A stretch of 64,000 nucleotides of DNA from Actinomycetales bacterium (GTDB lineage Bacteria > Actinomycetota > Actinomycetes > Actinomycetales > Dermatophilaceae), in the NCBI GenBank assembly GCA_016710645.1, contig JADJVI010000043.1, forward strand, positions 124,001-188,000, given 5' to 3'. The position numbers and the translations under genes were made by a program. Below, in pieces: positions 59,830 to 64,000 of the stretch. The notes beneath the pieces are model-generated. The model ran no database searches. It was not told where the DNA came from and saw only the letters and a list, made by a program, of their open reading frames with translations. The stretch's first letter is position 1; each line of letters starts with the position of its first letter.

Positions 59830-59874
59830 GCGCAGTCACCCCTGCAGGCCACGTGCCTTCAGGGGTGACTGCGC
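59830..59874. terminator. Bidirectional terminator between the LysM and CapA genes
   Basis: GCGCAGTCACCCCTG (59830-59844) pairs perfectly with 59860-59874 across a 15-base loop. It lies between two convergent genes, covering the last codons of the CapA gene. Confidence 0.8.
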
Positions 59875-61082
59875 AGACGGGCACATGACCGGGCCTGCTC
59901 CCACGCCGCAGTGAGCACGTCGGCATCCGCCGGACGGCGGGGTATGCCGTCGTCGGAGACCCGCATCGGGGCGTAGTCCTGGGCGACGACCACAGATTTC
60001 TGGGTGGACCACTGGTTTGGCGGCAGCGCGGCGCGGGCGCGCACGGCCGCCTCGTCGACCGTCACGGTGAGCACGCCGCTGCGGGTGTCGGCCTCACCAC
60101 GAGTGTTGAGCCAGACGAAGTTGCCCAAGCCATAGCCCACGAAGGTCGATCCGAGCCAACCCGACCCCTGGATCCGGTGGGCATGGCTGCCGACGACGAC
60201 ATCCGCGCCCGCTGCCGCCATGGCGGTGGCCGTGGCCACCTGGGCACGGTCCGGGCAGGTGGTGTAGTCGGTCCCCCAGTGCAAGAACACCACGAGGACA
60301 TCCGAGGTCGCCCGAGCGGCCTTGACCGCCTGCAGCAGCCGGTCGTTACGCAGGTTGCCAGCCACGCCGGGTGCAGTCGCGGTCGCCGGGAAGGTGTTGA
60401 CGGTGTAGTCGTTGATCTGCGTCGAGGCGATGACGGCGACCCGCAGCCCGCGCACCGTGACGACAGCCGGCGCGAATGCATCGGCGGCATTGCGGCCGAT
60501 CCCGACGACCGGGACCGGTGAGGCGTCCCGCGCCGCGAGCGTGTCGACCAACCCGTCCGGTCCGAAGTCGACCGAGTGGTTGTTGGCCATGCTCACGACA
60601 TCGACGCCGGCGCTCGCGAGGGTGGTCAGGGCCTTGGGCGTGGTGCGGAAGTGGTAGATCTTCGGCTGGGGCACGCCACGATCGGTGATCGCGGTCTCCA
60701 GGTTGACGACCGCGAGGTCAGCAGCGCCGAGAGTGGCGCGCAACTCGCTCAGGCCGTCGTCCCCGTCAAGGAGCCGACCGACCCGGCCCTCGAAGTGGAT
60801 GTCACCACCGAAAGCGATGGTCAAGCCCCCGGGAACTGCACCCGGCGAGCCGGGCGTGACCGTGGGCGCTGGTGCGGGAGTCGTCGCGGTCGACGACATG
60901 GCACTCGACGAGGCGGCGCCGGCCGGTGCCGTCCGCCCCGCCGCGGTGACGGGGTTAGGCGAGGCCGCCGCGCCCGCGGCGGATTCTGATGACCCACCCG
61001 CCGACGGAGCGGCGCACCCGGCGAGAACCGCCAGCAGCACGGCATACCGGAGCACGTGCTGTCGGGGCCGGGGACGCTGCAT
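59859..61082 (-). CDS. CapA-family lipoprotein (PgsA-like metallophosphoesterase fold)
   Basis: A 407-residue surface lipoprotein: signal with lipobox LAGC (Cys23), a Ser/Ala/Pro linker, then the CapA domain (FGGDIHFEGRVG, VNLETAITDRG, NNHSVDFG, LHWGTDYTTCP, GSHAHRIQG, GYGLGNFVW). CapA proteins take part in poly-gamma-glutamate synthesis, but no other cap genes are near, so the role may differ. ATG 61082 gives a proper signal peptide; the frame extends to 61172. Confidence 0.88.
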   Translation of the reverse strand: MQRPRPRQHVLRYAVLLAVLAGCAAPSAGGSSESAAGAAASPNPVTAAGRTAPAGAASSSAMSSTATTPAPAPTVTPGSPGAVPGGLTIAFGGDIHFEGRVGRLLDGDDGLSELRATLGAADLAVVNLETAITDRGVPQPKIYHFRTTPKALTTLASAGVDVVSMANNHSVDFGPDGLVDTLAARDASPVPVVGIGRNAADAFAPAVVTVRGLRVAVIASTQINDYTVNTFPATATAPGVAGNLRNDRLLQAVKAARATSDVLVVFLHWGTDYTTCPDRAQVATATAMAAAGADVVVGSHAHRIQGSGWLGSTFVGYGLGNFVWLNTRGEADTRSGVLTVTVDEAAVRARAALPPNQWSTQKSVVVAQDYAPMRVSDDGIPRRPADADVLTAAWEQARSCARLRSHP

Positions 61083-61209
61083 CCCGCCATTGTCGAGGCT
61101 CCTAGGCCAGTCGCGAAGTTCCCACGCGTCAGCCACAATTCGGCAACGTCCGCAGCTCCGGACATCGCTCACGCCCCCTAAACCGCCGTTAACCCGCTAA
61201 GTTGCCGAC

Positions 61210-61986
61210 ATGACGGAAGCACGTGACCCAGCCCACACGCCGGCTGCCCGCGAGCCCATGGTGGTCATCACCGGCCTGAACAAGCACTTCGGTGAGCTGC
61301 ATGTGTTGCGCGACATCAACCTCACCATCGGCAAGGGCGAGGTCGTCGTCGTCCTCGGTCCGTCCGGGTCGGGCAAGTCCACCCTGTGCCGCACCATCAA
61401 CCGGCTGGAGCCCTTCGAGACCGGCTCGATCACCATCGACGGCGTGCCCTTGCCCGACGAGGGCAAGTCGCTGGCGCAGTTGCGGGCCGACGTCGGGATG
61501 GTCTTCCAGTCGTTCAACCTCTTCGCCCACAAGACCATCCTCGAGAACATCACCCTCGGGCCGATGAAGGTGCGCAAGAAGTCCAAGGCCGACGCCGAGA
61601 AGGACGCCATGGCGCTGCTTGAGCGAGTCGGTGTCACCGCGCAGGCCAACAAGTACCCCGCGCAGCTCTCCGGCGGCCAGCAGCAGCGCGTCGCGATCGC
61701 CCGCGCGCTGGCGATGCGGCCCAAGGTCATGCTCTTCGACGAGCCGACCTCGGCCCTGGACCCCGAGATGGTCAACGAGGTCCTCGAGGTCATGACCGAA
61801 CTCGCCCAATCGGGGATGACGATGATCGTCATCACCCACGAGATGGGATTCGCCCGGCGCGCGGCCAACCGGGTCGTCTTCATGGCCGACGGTCAGATTG
61901 TCGAGACCGGCACGCCGGACACCTTCTTCAACAACCCGACCTCCCATCGTGCCCAGGACTTCCTCGGCAAGATCCTCAGCCACTGA
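61210..61986 (+). CDS. gluA: Glutamate-type amino acid ABC transporter, ATPase
   Basis: A 258-residue ABC ATPase: Walker A GPSGSGKST, Q-loop FQSFNLF, signature LSGGQQQRVAIARAL, Walker B VMLFDEPTSALD, switch His in ITHEMGF. It closely matches GluA of corynebacterial glutamate uptake. It heads the operon of ATPase, binding protein and two permeases, 50 bases before the binding-protein gene. Confidence 0.93.
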   Translation: MTEARDPAHTPAAREPMVVITGLNKHFGELHVLRDINLTIGKGEVVVVLGPSGSGKSTLCRTINRLEPFETGSITIDGVPLPDEGKSLAQLRADVGMVFQSFNLFAHKTILENITLGPMKVRKKSKADAEKDAMALLERVGVTAQANKYPAQLSGGQQQRVAIARALAMRPKVMLFDEPTSALDPEMVNEVLEVMTELAQSGMTMIVITHEMGFARRAANRVVFMADGQIVETGTPDTFFNNPTSHRAQDFLGKILSH

Positions 61987-62035
61987 CTCACTGCACAACG
62001 CCTCACCAGGCACTCGCCCAATAGGAAGGAACCTC

Positions 62036-62860
62036 ATGAAGTTCGGACGGATCAGCGTGATGGCGGTTGCCGCCACCGCGGCACTGGGCCTGGCGGCCTG
62101 TGGCGGCGGGACGAGCGGCGGCAGCGGGGGCGGCAGCGGCGCGGTGAAGATCGGCATCAAGTTCGACCAGCCGGGCCTGGGCCTCAAGGCCGGCGCCGAC
62201 TACACCGGCATGGACGTCGACCTGGCCAAGTACATCGCCAAGGAACTCGGCTACAGCAGCACCGAGTTCGTCGAGGCCGTGTCGGCCCAGCGCGAGACGC
62301 TCATCTCGACCGACCAGGTGAAGTACATCGTCGGCACCTACTCGATCACCGACGCGCGCAAGGAGAAGGTCTCCTTCGCCGGCCCGTACTTCATCGCCGG
62401 CCAGGACCTGCTGGTCCGCGCTGACGACACCAGCATCACCGGGGTCGACTCGCTCGCCGGCAAGAAGCTCTGCTCGGTCAAGGGCTCGACCTCGGCGACC
62501 AACGTCCAGAAGAAGGTCCCGGGCGTCAACCTGCAGGAGTACAACACCTACACGCTGTGCGTGGACGCCCTCAAGGCCGGCAACGTCGACGCGCTGACCA
62601 CCGACGACACCATCCTCGCCGGCTACGCCGCGCAGGACGCCAACAAGGGCAAGCTCAAGGTCGTCGGCAAGACCTTCTCCACCGAGAACTACGGCGTCGG
62701 CCTCAAGAAGGGCGACGTGGAGTTCTGCAAGAAGGTCACCGACGCCATCACGAAGTACATCTCCAGCGGTGAGTGGCAGAAGGCGGTCGACAAGAACCTC
62801 GGCCCGGCCGGCTACAAGCCCGGCGCCGGCAACCCGCCCACCCCGGCGGCGTGCGCCTGA
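62036..62860 (+). CDS. gluB: Glutamate-type ABC transporter, substrate-binding lipoprotein
   Basis: A 274-residue lipoprotein with lipobox GLAAC (Cys22), a Gly/Ser linker and a periplasmic-binding-protein family 3 domain (IGIKFDQPGLG, YTGMDVDLAKYIAKELGY, YSITDARKEKVSFAGPYF). It should capture glutamate or aspartate outside the membrane. AGGAAGGA precedes the ATG. The hairpin at 62875-62912 follows, as is usual after highly expressed binding proteins. Confidence 0.93.
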   Translation: MKFGRISVMAVAATAALGLAACGGGTSGGSGGGSGAVKIGIKFDQPGLGLKAGADYTGMDVDLAKYIAKELGYSSTEFVEAVSAQRETLISTDQVKYIVGTYSITDARKEKVSFAGPYFIAGQDLLVRADDTSITGVDSLAGKKLCSVKGSTSATNVQKKVPGVNLQEYNTYTLCVDALKAGNVDALTTDDTILAGYAAQDANKGKLKVVGKTFSTENYGVGLKKGDVEFCKKVTDAITKYISSGEWQKAVDKNLGPAGYKPGAGNPPTPAACA

Positions 62861-62874
62861 TCCAGCACCACGCG

Positions 62875-62912
62875 AGGTATGCCGTCCGCCCACCCGGGCG
62901 GACGGCATACCT
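62875..62912 (+). terminator. Motif-based hairpin between gluB and gluC
   Basis: A 16-base perfect stem (62875-62890 with 62897-62912) with a six-base loop, 15 bases after gluB. Both arms carry the dispersed octamer (AGGTATGCCG and CGGCATACCT). It probably reduces read-through into the permease genes or shields the gluB 3' end. Confidence 0.78.
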
Positions 62913-62937
62913 GCCATAACAGCGGAAGGACGACCCC

Positions 62938-63603
62938 ATGGGTGAACTGTTCTCCCAGTACAACGTGCTGGGAGCATTCGGGATCACGATCGTGCTCACC
63001 GTCTTGTCGGCCCTGGGGGCGCTGGTGATCGGCACTCTCGTGGCCATCATGCGGGTCTCGCCCGTGGGCTTCCTCAACAAGTTGGGCGCGCTCTACGTCA
63101 ACCTGGTGCGCAACACGCCACTGACGCTCATCATCGTGTTCTGCAATATCGGGTTCATCGTCAACCTCGGCATGTCGGTGTCGGACGATTTCGCGCGAAA
63201 CAACCTGGTGTGGGCGACGATTGGTCTGGCGTTCTATCACGCGGCCTTCGTCTGTGAGGCGCTGCGTAGCGGCGTCAACACCGTGCCCGCCGGTCAGGCC
63301 GAGGCGGCCCGCTCGATCGGGCTCAGCTTCGGCCAGAGCCTGCGCGAGGTGCTGTTGCCGCAGGCCTTCCGAGGCGCGATCACACCGCTGGGCAACACGC
63401 TCATCGCGCTGACCAAGAACACCACCGTGGCCACCGCGATCGGCGTGGCCGAGGTCGCCGGGTTGATGAAGACGATGCAGGAGGACCGGCCCGACCTCAT
63501 GGTGCCGATCTTCCTCGTCGTCGCGATCGGCTTCGTCATCCTCACCCTCCCCATCGGTCTGGTCACCACCCACCTGTCGCAGAAGCTGGCGGTGAAGCGA
63601 TGA
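62938..63603 (+). CDS. gluC: Glutamate-type ABC transporter, permease GluC
   Basis: A 221-residue membrane permease with about five helices and the EAA-loop region (EAARSIGLSFGQSLREVLLPQ). CGGAAGGA precedes the ATG. Its stop overlaps the gluD start (ATGA). Confidence 0.93.
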   Translation: MGELFSQYNVLGAFGITIVLTVLSALGALVIGTLVAIMRVSPVGFLNKLGALYVNLVRNTPLTLIIVFCNIGFIVNLGMSVSDDFARNNLVWATIGLAFYHAAFVCEALRSGVNTVPAGQAEAARSIGLSFGQSLREVLLPQAFRGAITPLGNTLIALTKNTTVATAIGVAEVAGLMKTMQEDRPDLMVPIFLVVAIGFVILTLPIGLVTTHLSQKLAVKR

Positions 63604-64000
63604 GCTCGGTCCTCTTCGACATCCCGGGCCCCAAGGCCCGCGCCCGGCACCGCCTCATCATGATCGTCAGCGTGGTGCTCACGCTGCTCGCGCTGTGGTG
63701 GGCGCTCTCCCGCTTCGCGGCCAAGGGCAACCTGGAAGCAGCCAAGTGGACTCCCTTCCTCACGGCCGACATCTGGGTCAACTACCTCATCCCGGGTCTG
63801 CTCAACACGCTCAAAGCGGCGGCGATCTCGGTCGTGCTCGCCGGTGCCTTCGGCTTGCTCTTCGGCATCGGTCGGCTCTCCGAGAATGCCGTCATCCGCT
63901 GGATCAGCACGGTGATCGTCGAGTTCTTCCGATCGGTGCCGGTCCTGGTCATGATGGTCGCAGCCTTCGGCCTCTTCTCGTTCAACCGGGTCTTCGAGGC
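63600..64000 (+). CDS. gluD: Glutamate-type ABC transporter, permease GluD, 5' part
   Basis: The frame begins MSSVLFDIPGPKARARHRL and stays open to the end of the window (133 codons). It shows the first helix (LIMIVSVVLTLLALWWALS) and the permease segment LNTLKAAAISVVLAGAFGLL, then RSVPVLVMM. It overlaps gluC by four bases and continues outside the window. Confidence 0.92.
   Translation, partial: MSSVLFDIPGPKARARHRLIMIVSVVLTLLALWWALSRFAAKGNLEAAKWTPFLTADIWVNYLIPGLLNTLKAAAISVVLAGAFGLLFGIGRLSENAVIRWISTVIVEFFRSVPVLVMMVAAFGLFSFNRVFE

Noticed and set aside
62875..62912. The gluB-gluC hairpin as a riboswitch
   Set aside because: A simple perfect stem made of the dispersed motif, with no further conserved structure.

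Overview
The window comes from a high-GC actinobacterial chromosome. The gene content and order (dlaT, SDR39-type epimerase, lipB, lipA, DUF4191, RDD, glnA1, glnE, glnA2, then RNase H/phosphatase, zinc-ribbon protein, NIF3, ahpE, DUF3052, aceE, PucR regulator, fabD, acpP, fabF) follow the Mycobacterium tuberculosis Rv2215-Rv2245 segment as I remember it, with fabH added and other genes interspersed. Frequent GTG/TTG starts, polyphosphate glucokinase, type Ic methionine aminopeptidase and a GlnR-type box fit Actinomycetota; a Micrococcales member (Intrasporangiaceae/Dermatophilaceae type) is my guess, not a proof. No prophage, transposase or CRISPR array is visible.

Layout. 1-6.9 kb: 2-oxoacid dehydrogenase E2 end, epimerase, a kinase-like membrane protein with altered catalytic motifs, a Gfo/Idh/MocA oxidoreductase, then lipoate synthesis (lipB, lipA) and a DUF4191 membrane protein. 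6.9-9.1 kb: RDD protein and glnA1 behind a GlnR-type box. 9.1-14.7 kb: small proteins, an EamA transporter, two lipoproteins (ferritin-like, rhodanese) and a DevS/UspA/DevR-like sensory trio. 14.7-19.2 kb: glnE and glnA2. 19.2-24.8 kb: map, ppgK, a metallo-hydrolase, pgi and an unknown protein. 24.9-29.8 kb: RecQ-family helicase carrying two minisatellites, a DUF222/HNH protein, rnpB. 29.8-36.4 kb: fructosamine-kinase-like protein, RNB nuclease, YaaA, RNase H/phosphatase, zinc-ribbon protein, NIF3 abutting tRNA-Val, ahpE. 36.5-43.4 kb: DUF3052, aceE, a methyltransferase, then argG preceded by a duplicated copy of its own promoter and 5' end. 43.4-49.3 kb: fatty acid synthesis operon (regulator, fabD, fabH, acpP, fabF) and DUF3145. 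49.4-57.7 kb: penicillin-acylase-type enzyme, tRNA-Met, a two-domain methyltransferase, iorA/iorB, a 5'-truncated remnant, an HREDGPA-repeat protein. 57.7-64 kb: phosphodiesterase, LysM protein, CapA lipoprotein, and a glutamate-type ABC transporter (ATPase, binding protein, two permeases; the last runs off the window).

The genes link central carbon flux (AceE, E2, lipoylation, PGI, PPGK), nitrogen assimilation (GlnA1 with GlnE, GlnA2, GlnR-type box, glutamate uptake) and fatty acid synthesis.

The strongest non-gene signal is an octamer, CGGCATAC/GTATGCCG (often extended to ACGGCATACC). By hand I count roughly 93 copies (about 53 in one orientation, 40 in the other) where base composition predicts about two. 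It occurs in genes and between them. Inverted pairs form terminator-like hairpins after glnA1, pgi, acpP and gluB. Inside genes it is spelled with codons that are rare here (GCA for Ala, TAT for Tyr). This resembles DNA uptake sequences or HIP1-type iterated motifs, and I do not know of a description of such a motif in this group. Other notable points are a FabD fused to a lipoyl/biotinyl-like domain without the modifiable lysine, a DevS-like kinase whose first GAF domain lacks the haem-ligand segment, a tRNA whose 3' end is one base from a start codon, and the argG duplication.
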